64,000 bases of DNA from Turicibacter bilis (GTDB lineage Bacteria > Bacillota_I > Bacilli_A > MOL361 > Turicibacteraceae), in the NCBI RefSeq assembly GCF_024499055.1, contig NZ_CP071249.1, forward strand, positions 186,001-250,000, in the 5' to 3' direction. The notes under the pieces are model-generated. The model had not been told where the DNA came from. It worked only from the letters and a program-made list of their open reading frames with translations, and made no database searches. The position numbers and the translations under genes are program-made. Of this stretch, positions 18,991-26,511 are shown piece by piece (the stretch's first letter is position 1; every line of letters begins with the position of its first letter).

Positions 18991-20064
18991 ATGATAAGGG
19001 TAATCCTTTACAGTGTTTTCACTTTATGTTTGATAGCTGTCGTTTATGTCATGATCTATCAGTTTCTATTTAGATATGATGAAAGTTGTTCAAAATTAAA
19101 AGTATTGAATTTAGAAAAAGCAATCGACGATTTTTATTTATCAGAAGAAGATTATATAGAAAATATGACTAAATATGTGTACCCCAAACTAGAGAAGTAT
19201 AGAAAAAGTGAGAGCTTTATGAATGATGGACATACGATTGTGTATGAAAGTTATCTTCTCGAAGAACCTAAAGCGACGATTATTATGATACATGGAAACT
19301 GTGAGAAAAAAGAGAAGTATCAAGAAGCAATTTATTATTTTTTAAATATGAACTATCAAGTCTATATCTTTGATCAATATGGTCATGGAGAGTCAACCCG
19401 TAGTCCAAGTGATAGAAATTTAGTTGATGTAGATCATTATGCTGTTTATGTGAATGATTTGCGTTATTTAATCGAGGAGATTGTTATAAAAGAAGTGAAG
19501 ATGACTCAAATCGTTTTATTCGGACATTCGATGGGCGGGTGTATTGCTGCCTTATTAGCTGAGCAGTATCCAACGCTTATCGATGGCTTGATTTTATCAT
19601 CACCAATGTTTCAAGTAGATACTGCAGGAATTTGGGAAGGATTTGCTTATCCGTATATTAAGTTAGGTTGCCTATTAGGAAAGAAAACAGATTACTTAGT
19701 GGGAGAACCTTATCGTCAAGAATTAGAGCAAGAAATCACTTCAACTCACTTATTAACCAATAGTCAAAAGAGAGGAAGTTTTATGTATCAACAACGATTT
19801 ACAAGTAGCACTTCTCCAACATTCGGTTCTTCTTGGCAATGGGTAAGAGCATCAATCGATGCCATTCATCAAGCACTTAAGAAAGAAAATATTGCTTTCA
19901 TAGACGCTCCAATCTTATTATTTCAAGCAGAAGAGGATAGAGCTGTGCTGCCATATGGTCAATATTCTTTTGCAAATTCAGCTCATGAAATTGATTTTTA
20001 TTTAATTGAGAATGCACAGCACGAGTTGTATATAGACCATCACGCCCTAGAGGCACCACAATAA
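18991..20064 (+). pseudogene. Alpha/beta hydrolase (serine aminopeptidase S33 type), 3' end cut by IS110
   Basis: A membrane-anchored lysophospholipase/monoacylglycerol-lipase-like hydrolase. A hydrophobic helix (VILYSVFTLCLIAVVYVMIY) is followed by IIMIHGNCE, the nucleophile elbow FGHSMGG, the acid region LLFQAEEDRAV and the catalytic His in NAQHELYI. After ELYI (about 20034) the frame enters IS110 sequence and adds only a few foreign residues (DHHALEAPQ). A fitting C-terminal helix, KDEIIQSYFNQMKEFIE, is found beyond the IS (21683-21750). All catalytic residues lie before the insertion, so a shortened enzyme might still be made. Calling it a pseudogene is therefore cautious. Confidence 0.8.
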
Positions 20065-21675
20065 ACGAAAATAAAGTGTGCGTTGAATGAGATGGCTTAG
20101 GTTCACTCACAATATGTTGTACAATCAAGGACGATGTTTCTTGGATCGAATAGACCGATATATAGACTGTTCTGACAACTTCTCTTTGAACCACATTTTG
20201 TCCCTGAGGACGTATAGTAGAATAATAATCATGAAGTTGGCATTGTACGTAAATTATATTCAAAGGAGAATTCAGACCATGGATGTTCTTTACAAAACTT
20301 GTTGTGGGATTGACGTGCATAAGATGAAATTGGTTGCCTGTTTGTGTAAAGGCCACAAGCAAGAAATCAAGGAATTTAGTGCCAAAACAAAAGATATCAA
20401 AGCAATGGCTAATTGGCTTGAAGAGAATCAATGTGAAATGGTAGCGATGGAATCGACTTCTGTTTATTGGAAACCACTGGTTAACATCTTTGAAATGCGC
20501 GGTTTAAATTATATGATCGTGAACGCCAAAGACTTTAAAGCTGTTCCTGGTCGGAAGACAGATGTTTTAGATAGTGCTTGGTTAGCCGATTTACTTCGCC
20601 ACGGTTTACTTAAATCAAGCTTTATTCCAAGTCGTGAACAACGTGAATTAAGAGAGGCGACAAGGTATCGCAAAGCGATAACTGAAGAAAGAGCTCGTGC
20701 CCTTAACAGACTTCAAAAATTATTAGAAGGTGCAAATATTAAAATTGGTTCGGTTCTTTCAACTATTACAGGTAAAACAACGATGAATCTACTGGATTAT
20801 GTTCTAAACAATGATGAAATGATGGATGAAAAAACAGCTGAAACCTTAATTATCAGTCGGATATCGGCTTCTGTTAAAGAGGTGACAGAGGCGATGGAAG
20901 GAATTATGACCCCTTTTCAAAAAATGATGATGAAACAAGTTCTCACGCATCTTCATGAATTATCTGAAAGAATTGAAGAGATGGATATCATCATTGAGAC
21001 GTATATGGCAGAATATTGGGAAGCGATTAAGAAGCTTGAACAAATTCCTGGAGTCGGAAAGAAAAGTGCGGAAATTATTTTAGCTGAAATCGGATTGGAT
21101 ATGAATCAATTTCCAACTGCGGGGCATCTAGCTTCATGGGCAGGTGTAGCTCCTGGAAATAATGAAAGTGCGGGCAAAAGAAAAAGCGGGCGAACCCGCA
21201 AAGGAAATAAGATACTAAAATCGACCCTCGCACAGGCTGCGAAATCAGCAGCTAAGAATAAAAATAGCTTCTTTCATGCTCAGTATCAACGAATTGCCAT
21301 CAGAAGAGGAAAAAATAGAGCCACCATGGCGGTCGCTCATTCCATCCTAATCGCCATCTATCATATGTTGAAAGACGACCAGGAGTTTATTGATTTAGGA
21401 TCCGACTACTACCATCAATTTAATACCGAGAAAAAAATCAACTCATACCTGAAAAAGTTAGCTGCTTTAGGATACAGAGTTGATGAGCATTCTACGATAT
21501 CACCAGTCGGATAATTTATTATCGTAAAAAACAAGTGATTTAAAACATAAAAACACAAACAATTGTTGTTGAAAGTTGCCTTTATTTCGACAGTAATTTA
21601 TGACATGATTCGAGGCCTACAAGGGAGGTCTTTTCAAAGCTGACCTCACGGAGGGAGTTTGTATTTATTTTCATA
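20036..21675 (+). mobile_element. IS110-family insertion sequence
   Basis: Bounded on the left by the point where the hydrolase frame breaks (about 20036) and on the right by where its tail resumes (about 21675); the exact ends are estimated, because IS110 elements often lack clear terminal inverted repeats and target duplications. It holds one transposase gene. About 240 nt lie before the transposase and about 160 nt after it. In the IS110 group the longer left non-coding end encodes the bridge RNA that pairs with target and donor DNA, so 20036-20278 is the candidate bridge-RNA region. I have not solved its fold. Confidence 0.75.
20279..21514 (+). CDS. IS110-family transposase/recombinase
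   Basis: A 411-residue recombinase, apparently intact. The N-terminal DEDD (RuvC-like) domain starts CCGIDVHKMKLVACL, with the acidic residues in VAMEST and RKTDVLDSAWLADLL. The C-terminal Transposase_20 domain has LEQIPGVGKKSAEIILAEIG, a helix-hairpin-helix, and SWAGVAPGNNESAGKRKSGRTRKGN with the conserved serine used as nucleophile. I start it at ATG 20279 (AAGGAG at 20262-20267); the open frame extends back to 20087, but this upstream part is the IS non-coding end. Such enzymes use a bridge RNA to choose targets. Confidence 0.93.
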   Translation: MDVLYKTCCGIDVHKMKLVACLCKGHKQEIKEFSAKTKDIKAMANWLEENQCEMVAMESTSVYWKPLVNIFEMRGLNYMIVNAKDFKAVPGRKTDVLDSAWLADLLRHGLLKSSFIPSREQRELREATRYRKAITEERARALNRLQKLLEGANIKIGSVLSTITGKTTMNLLDYVLNNDEMMDEKTAETLIISRISASVKEVTEAMEGIMTPFQKMMMKQVLTHLHELSERIEEMDIIIETYMAEYWEAIKKLEQIPGVGKKSAEIILAEIGLDMNQFPTAGHLASWAGVAPGNNESAGKRKSGRTRKGNKILKSTLAQAAKSAAKNKNSFFHAQYQRIAIRRGKNRATMAVAHSILIAIYHMLKDDQEFIDLGSDYYHQFNTEKKINSYLKKLAALGYRVDEHSTISPVG

Positions 21676-21750
21676 GTAGAAAAGGATGAAATTATTCAAT
21701 CTTATTTTAATCAAATGAAAGAGTTTATTGAAACTAAAATTTTAAAATAG
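21676..21750 (+). pseudogene. Probable displaced 3' end of the alpha/beta hydrolase
   Basis: In one frame this reads VEKDEIIQSYFNQMKEF followed by IETKILK and a stop at 21748-21750. It has the look of the C-terminal amphipathic helix that follows the catalytic His in S33 hydrolases, and it would rejoin the gene interrupted at about 20034. An alternative is that it is the N-terminus of the DUF1919 remnant, which continues in the same frame after the stop. Confidence 0.5.
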
Positions 21751-22305
21751 AAAGATGTAGCAATTATTAGTAATAATTGTACAGCTGATTATGTTTATTA
21801 ATTCTTTGGATTAGCATATTTTATTCCTATAGTAGGATTGTTTTTTCAACTGAAAATTATTTGAAGTTTATGGAGAATTTGAAAGAGTATATATCTAAAG
21901 ATATTAAATTTATAACTGTAAGTGAGAGGAAAAATGAGTTCATTAGAAATAATAAAGACTTAATCAATTATCCAATAGGAAAAATAGGGAATGTTGAAAT
22001 TTATTTTACGCATTATTACTCACAAGAAGAGGCACACAGGAAATAGTTAAATCAGATTAGATGAATTGATTTAAATAAAACTATTTTCTTGTTAACAGAA
22101 AATGAATTGACGGAAGAAATACATATAGACAAGCTTTTGAAAATAAAACTTATAAAAAAGATTTGTCTAACGTACAATAAATACAATTGTGAGAATACTT
22201 ATCATTCTGAAAGAGTTAGCCAGATGGAGAATAAATCTTGATTACCTAAAATTGTACTTAATCTAGTAGACTGGCATTTAATTATTAATGATAATAAAGA
22301 CTAGA
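21751..22305 (+). pseudogene. DUF1919-family remnant (exopolysaccharide-associated)
   Basis: Degenerate coding sequence. One frame reads KDVAIISNNCTADYVY, stop, FFGLAYFIPIVGLFF. After a frameshift at about 21855 the second frame gives YLKFMENLKEYISKDIKFI, NYPIGKIGNVEIYFTHYYSQEEA and, beyond three stops, TIFLLTENELTEE. This order matches DUF1919 proteins, which are common in polysaccharide biosynthesis loci (NNCWGG, SPTVGLFF, YPIGKL, HY..EEA in intact members). It precedes a polysaccharide-type operon, which may have been its original partner. Confidence 0.65.
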
Positions 22306-22320
22306 TATTCGAAATAAATA

Positions 22321-22553
22321 GCAGCTATCAGACGAAGCAAGTATTGATGTATGGAAGTGGCGATGTAAAGGTAAAATGCAGTGAAGAATGAGATGCTGTT
22401 TACCATTTATGTGACATTTGTCTAGAACCACACATCTGGCGTGAAGCTTATGAGTTTTCAGAATAGGCAGTATCGTTAGTTTTAATCTACAATATAAAGT
22501 CGACGATGATTGTCACTAAATCTTCATTATTTAAAAAGTATTTGATTCGTTAG
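22321..22553 (+). pseudogene. Decayed coding sequence, family not recognised
   Basis: One frame, with two internal stops, reads like protein: QVLMYGSGDVKVKCSEE, stop, DAVYHLCDICLEPHIW, then VSLVLIYNIKSTMIVTKSS. I do not recognise the family. It may be the end of the upstream remnant's neighbour. Confidence 0.3.
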
Positions 22554-22599
22554 AGAGGATTAAAAAACTGCTTTACCATCAAATATTCATCGATATTTT

Positions 22600-22632
22600 A
22601 AAACCTTAGTGAATGATTCATTAAGGTTTTTT
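22600..22632 (+). terminator. Rho-independent terminator
   Basis: AAAACCTTA pairs with TAAGGTTTT across a 12-nt loop, followed by T6. It separates the decayed region from the polysaccharide operon. Confidence 0.8.
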
Positions 22633-22715
22633 ATGGAGTTAATATGTTGAGGATATGTAAATAAGGAGCTTAGAACTCAGCATATTTGTAGAGAAGCATT
22701 ATACTATTTGAAAGG

Positions 22716-22760
22716 TTGATATTATTTATAAATAATGTATAATAATGTATAATAATGTAT
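22716..22760 (+). promoter_or_regulatory. Operon promoter with three tandem 10-bp repeats over the -10 box
   Basis: A -35 box TTGATA (22716-22721) is 16 bp from a TATAAT at 22738-22743. The 10-bp unit AATAATGTAT is repeated exactly three times (22731-22760), which recreates TATAAT at 22748 and 22758. Copy number would change promoter geometry by one helical turn per unit. Confidence 0.65.
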
Positions 22761-22818
22761 AATATGTAATACCAATTTTTTCTAATAAAGAAAGAGGGGG
22801 ATTAGAATTAAATGCTTA

Positions 22819-23595
22819 ATGTTGAGCAGCTGTTTACTTTTATGTTTGATGGGATGTGAATATAAAGAACAGCCTAAACTCAATCGGAACCAAACGTGTT
22901 ATGAGTTAAATCATTTTTTATTTGGGGTGAAGGATTCTGATGGGAAACGAGTTGGCCCAGGAAACAATATTTTCTCGGATTCAAAAGAAGTTGTCTTTCA
23001 AGATGAATCAGGAGGCATTCATTTACGATTAATGGGGTCTAAGAACGAAGTCCTGGCAGCTGAGATTGTGAGCTTAGATGCTAAAGGATGGGGGCTATAT
23101 GAATTTGTCTTAGAAGGAAATCTAGATCAAATTCCAGCTCATGTCATGGTGAGTCCATTTTTGTATGCTGATGATAAAAATGAAGTTGATATTGAGTTTT
23201 CCGCATGGGATGAAACTGACAATGAACAGGAAAGTCCGTGGTTAAAAGAAGGGAATTATCAGTTTATCGTTCAGCCCTACAATCAAGTGGGAAATTCTAT
23301 TCGTCCAACTGAACGGTTAGTTTTAGATTGTGAAGAGGGAATTCCACTAACGAGTTATCGTATTTATAACTTGGAAGATAAAGTTCAAATTGAGATGTAT
23401 GAGGGACGCTTTGAAGCTGGACGCTTAATTGATAGGTGGGACTATCCGCATGGAATTTTAGAAGGTGATGAAATGAGATTTCACCTTAATGTTTATGTAA
23501 AAGATGGAAACTTATCTAAAGTACAGGAATTAAGTGAGCCAATAGAGATTATTCTAAAAGAGTTTAATTTTATTGACGCTTCAGATTTACATTAG
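22819..23595 (+). CDS. GH16-like beta-glucanase-fold lipoprotein
   Basis: A 258-residue predicted lipoprotein, first gene of the polysaccharide operon. The lipobox is LMGC at residues 10-13. The rest is a beta-sandwich with the GH16 layout: WGLYEFVLEGN (the strand before the active site) and NEVDIEFSAWD, which fits the catalytic ExDxE motif of this family, so hydrolase or transglycosylase activity on a beta-glucan is possible. The start is doubtful: from ATG 22819 the signal peptide lacks a positive charge and the GAGGGGG site is 18 nt away, whereas ATG 22812 is better placed but out of frame. A one-base error between them, or a longer N-terminus (RIKCLMLSS...), is possible. Twelve nucleotides separate it from the next gene. 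Confidence 0.75.
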   Translation: MLSSCLLLCLMGCEYKEQPKLNRNQTCYELNHFLFGVKDSDGKRVGPGNNIFSDSKEVVFQDESGGIHLRLMGSKNEVLAAEIVSLDAKGWGLYEFVLEGNLDQIPAHVMVSPFLYADDKNEVDIEFSAWDETDNEQESPWLKEGNYQFIVQPYNQVGNSIRPTERLVLDCEEGIPLTSYRIYNLEDKVQIEMYEGRFEAGRLIDRWDYPHGILEGDEMRFHLNVYVKDGNLSKVQELSEPIEIILKEFNFIDASDLH

Positions 23596-23607
23596 GGAGG
23601 GAATGGT

Positions 23608-24300
23608 TTGATTGTTAATCGACGAGAAATCAAGTATTCCATTAGTGAGGTAGATTATTATCGTTATTTAAATTTATTTAATACTATTTTAAAGGTCGAT
23701 CCGCATTCTAAAGAGGGAAGCTATACGATTCGAAGCTTATATTTTGATACACCGATGAATGATGATTATTATAGTAAGATGAGTGGCGAAGAGGTCCGAA
23801 AAAAAATTCGCCTTCGCCTTTATGATGTTCACACGGATCGTGTCAAACTCGAGCTGAAACGTAAAATAAGTGTGAATCAAGTTAAGGAAACGGTTTGGAT
23901 TAGTGCATCAGATGCGAGAGCGCTGATTGAGATGAAGTATGATGTTTTATTGAAGTATGAAGAAAAAACAGCTCAGACCATTTATAATATTATGAGCCTC
24001 GGACAATATCGACCAGTTGTTCTCATTGATTATGATCGACGAGCATTTTATCATGAAGAAAATAATATTCGGATTACGTTAGATAGTCAAATTCGAAGTA
24101 GTGAAACAGATTTTGATTTGTTTTCTGAAGATGTATTGATGGTTCCAGCCTTTACAACTTATAATGCTATTTTAGAGGTGAAGTTTAATGGAGACTTATT
24201 TTGTTGGATTACAGAGGTTTTAAAGGGGCGTGATACCGTTAATCAATCATTGAGTAAGTATTGTTTGTCACGATCATTATTTGATCAATATTTAGCATAA
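23608..24300 (+). CDS. VTC-domain protein (polyphosphate polymerase-like)
   Basis: A cytoplasmic tunnel-fold protein of 230 residues related to the catalytic domain of the yeast vacuolar transporter chaperone, which makes polyphosphate from ATP. Visible family marks are NRREIKYSI at the start (Arg/Lys/Glu pairs lining the tunnel), SLYFDTP, KIRLRLYD, VKLELKRK, PVVLIDYDRRAF and the late EVKFNG. It starts at TTG with GGGAGGG about 8 nt upstream. In bacteria these proteins are repeatedly found beside DUF4956 and CotH genes, as here. True polyphosphate synthesis in this context is unproven; it could phosphorylate or prime something else. Confidence 0.9.
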   Translation: MIVNRREIKYSISEVDYYRYLNLFNTILKVDPHSKEGSYTIRSLYFDTPMNDDYYSKMSGEEVRKKIRLRLYDVHTDRVKLELKRKISVNQVKETVWISASDARALIEMKYDVLLKYEEKTAQTIYNIMSLGQYRPVVLIDYDRRAFYHEENNIRITLDSQIRSSETDFDLFSEDVLMVPAFTTYNAILEVKFNGDLFCWITEVLKGRDTVNQSLSKYCLSRSLFDQYLA

Positions 24301-24313
24301 TTAAAGGAGAGAT

Positions 24314-24985
24314 ATGATGAAAGAGATGTTATATGAATATTTAGTGACACGTAGTGGGGAGATTAATATATTTAAATCGATTGAAATATTAATAGTGGCG
24401 TTACTATTAGCCGCGATCGTGTTTTGGACGTATAAATTTACGTTTAGCGGGGTGTTATATAACCGAAAATTTAATGTGTCATTGATTATGCTAACGTTAA
24501 TTACAACGATGGTTATGATTGTCATTGGAAGTGATATCGCTTTATCACTTGGAATGGTTGGAGCATTATCTATTGTTCGATTTAGAACAGCCATTAAAGA
24601 CCCACGAGATACGGCATATATTTTTTGGTGTATTGGTATTGGATTAAGTGTGGGAACACAAAACTATATGGTTGCTTTAGTAGGGTCAATCTTTTTAGCG
24701 ATTGTTTTAATTGCATTTAGTTTTGGAAGCTTTGGAGCAGAAGATCGCTATTTACTCATTATCCGAGGCGAGCGTCGTTGTGAAAGCGAGGTTATGTCGT
24801 ATTTATTTAAGCAGTTTAAAGGAGCACAACTTCGTGGTAAAAACTCAACCGATCAAACGATGGAAATGATTTATCAAGTGTCATTAAAGAATGACCAACA
24901 AAAAATGTTACTGGATACATTTTATCAAATCGAAGGGATACAAAGTGTCAATTTAGTGGCTCAAAACGGTGAGACGATTGGATAG
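24314..24985 (+). CDS. DUF4956 membrane protein
   Basis: A 223-residue protein with about four membrane helices in residues 20-145 (EILIVALLLAAIVFWTY, VSLIMLTLITTMVMIVIG, and a pair around FWCIGIGLSVG) and the DUF4956 signature GMVGALSIVRFRTAIKDPRDTAYIFW. The last 75 residues form a soluble ferredoxin-like domain. No catalytic activity is known for the family. It is strongly linked to VTC and CotH genes, probably acting as their membrane partner. GGAGAG precedes the ATG pair at 24314; the gap to the upstream gene is 13 nt. Confidence 0.9.
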   Translation: MMKEMLYEYLVTRSGEINIFKSIEILIVALLLAAIVFWTYKFTFSGVLYNRKFNVSLIMLTLITTMVMIVIGSDIALSLGMVGALSIVRFRTAIKDPRDTAYIFWCIGIGLSVGTQNYMVALVGSIFLAIVLIAFSFGSFGAEDRYLLIIRGERRCESEVMSYLFKQFKGAQLRGKNSTDQTMEMIYQVSLKNDQQKMLLDTFYQIEGIQSVNLVAQNGETIG

Positions 24986-24992
24986 GTGAATC

Positions 24993-26492
24993 ATGATGAA
25001 AAGATTGTTCGCAGGATGTATGACGGTATTGTTATTAGTGTTAATTACCGTTGTGATTGCGCTAATTCAAGAATCTGATGCCAAAGAAGTAAAAGAAAAA
25101 GTGAAGACAACGTTAACCTTACCTGAAGACGTCTTAGCCGAATCCTCTTTACCGATTGTCGTCATTGATACGAAGGGCCAGGAGGTCATCTATAGGAAAA
25201 AAGGTGAGAGTTCTGGAGAAAGTGTTCAAGGGAGGCTCAGTCTCTATGTTCCTGAAGATTTTCAAGCTGGGAATTTAGCAGCCCAATTGGAGATGAACAT
25301 TGATATTGGGGTTCGAGGAAATACCTCGCGATTATTACCTAAAAAGCAATATACTTTAACACTTTTAAATAAAGAGGGTCAGGAACAGGCTAAATCGTTA
25401 CTGGGGATGCCAAAAAGTGAAAAATGGATTTTAAACGCCTCATTTGAAGATCAATCCTTGCTTCGAAATAAGCTAGCTTATGATATTTCAAGGGAAATTA
25501 TGGAATATGCACCTCGTTCAGAGTTTTGTGAGGTCTATTTAATTGATGATGAACAGCCGTTGACAACTGCTCATTATATGGGAATTTATTTATTAGTTGA
25601 GAAAATTGGGCGTGATGAGTCACGAGTAGATATCTCACAAACCATGAATCATCTCGCTGAGACTAGTTTTATTGTTTCACGTAACCGAATTAAGCCGTCA
25701 GATAATTTGTTGAAAAATTATGGATCTCAAATCTATTTGTATGATTATAACATGATTGTGGAGTATCCAAAGTCGGAATTGACAGATGAGAAGCAGATTT
25801 ATATTAATCAGACGATTAGTGAGTTTGAACGAGTGCTTTATTCCGATCGATTTGATGATCCGATTGAGGGGTATGTAGCTCATATCGATGTAGATTCTTT
25901 TATTGATTATTTTATTATTAATGAATTTTTTAAGAATACGGATGCCGGAATTTTTAGTACGTATTTATATAAAGATTATGAGAGTAAGATTAAAGCGGGA
26001 CCGGTATGGGATTTTGATTCAGCTATGGGAAATAGTACGCATTTATTTCCATATTATGATGAAACTGGATTTTATATGCCTCGAACCGCTTGGTTTGAAC
26101 AGTTATTAAAGGATCGAAAGTTTGTAAAGCAAATGATTAATCGGTATCACCTCTTACGTAGAACCTATTTAAGTGAGGAGTATTTATTCACTCAAATCGA
26201 TAATTATGTCGAGGAGTTAGGTAAGGCTATACAGCGAAACTTTGAAAAATGGCCGGTTGAGCTATGTAATCAATCTGAAATGTTGAAGAAGTATTATCAA
26301 GTGATTAAACCGTATGAACGTGATGTTCATGCGTTGATGACATTTTTAGAAGAAAATCCTCAATATACCGTTGACACGCAAAATCGAGCACAGTCTTATG
26401 ATAGCGAAATTGATAAATTAAAGAAATTTATTAGTGAACGTGGAACGTGGATTGATGATCATATCGACAGCTTATTAAAATGGGCGGAATAA
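24993..26492 (+). CDS. cotH: CotH-family protein kinase-like protein
   Basis: CotH proteins are atypical protein kinases that phosphorylate spore-coat or cell-surface proteins. This 499-residue member has an N-terminal membrane anchor/signal (MTVLLLVLITVVIALI) and then the CotH fold: IDIGVRGNTSRLLPKKQYTL, WILNASFEDQSLLRNKLAYDI, GIYLLVEKIG (nucleotide-site lysine region), DSFIDYFIINEFFKNTD and the metal-binding PVWDFDSAMGN. The start overlaps AGGTGA, which itself overlaps the end of the upstream gene, so translation is probably coupled. The target on the outside of the cell is unknown; in this operon it is more likely an envelope or polysaccharide-assembly protein than a spore coat. Confidence 0.9.
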   Translation: MMKRLFAGCMTVLLLVLITVVIALIQESDAKEVKEKVKTTLTLPEDVLAESSLPIVVIDTKGQEVIYRKKGESSGESVQGRLSLYVPEDFQAGNLAAQLEMNIDIGVRGNTSRLLPKKQYTLTLLNKEGQEQAKSLLGMPKSEKWILNASFEDQSLLRNKLAYDISREIMEYAPRSEFCEVYLIDDEQPLTTAHYMGIYLLVEKIGRDESRVDISQTMNHLAETSFIVSRNRIKPSDNLLKNYGSQIYLYDYNMIVEYPKSELTDEKQIYINQTISEFERVLYSDRFDDPIEGYVAHIDVDSFIDYFIINEFFKNTDAGIFSTYLYKDYESKIKAGPVWDFDSAMGNSTHLFPYYDETGFYMPRTAWFEQLLKDRKFVKQMINRYHLLRRTYLSEEYLFTQIDNYVEELGKAIQRNFEKWPVELCNQSEMLKKYYQVIKPYERDVHALMTFLEENPQYTVDTQNRAQSYDSEIDKLKKFISERGTWIDDHIDSLLKWAE

Positions 26493-26511
26493 AAAAGGAG
26501 AGAAATAAACG

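Noticed and set aside
20087-20278. N-terminal extension of the IS110 transposase
   Set aside because: The open frame covers the non-coding left end; homologues begin at the CCGIDVHK region and a ribosome site precedes ATG 20279.
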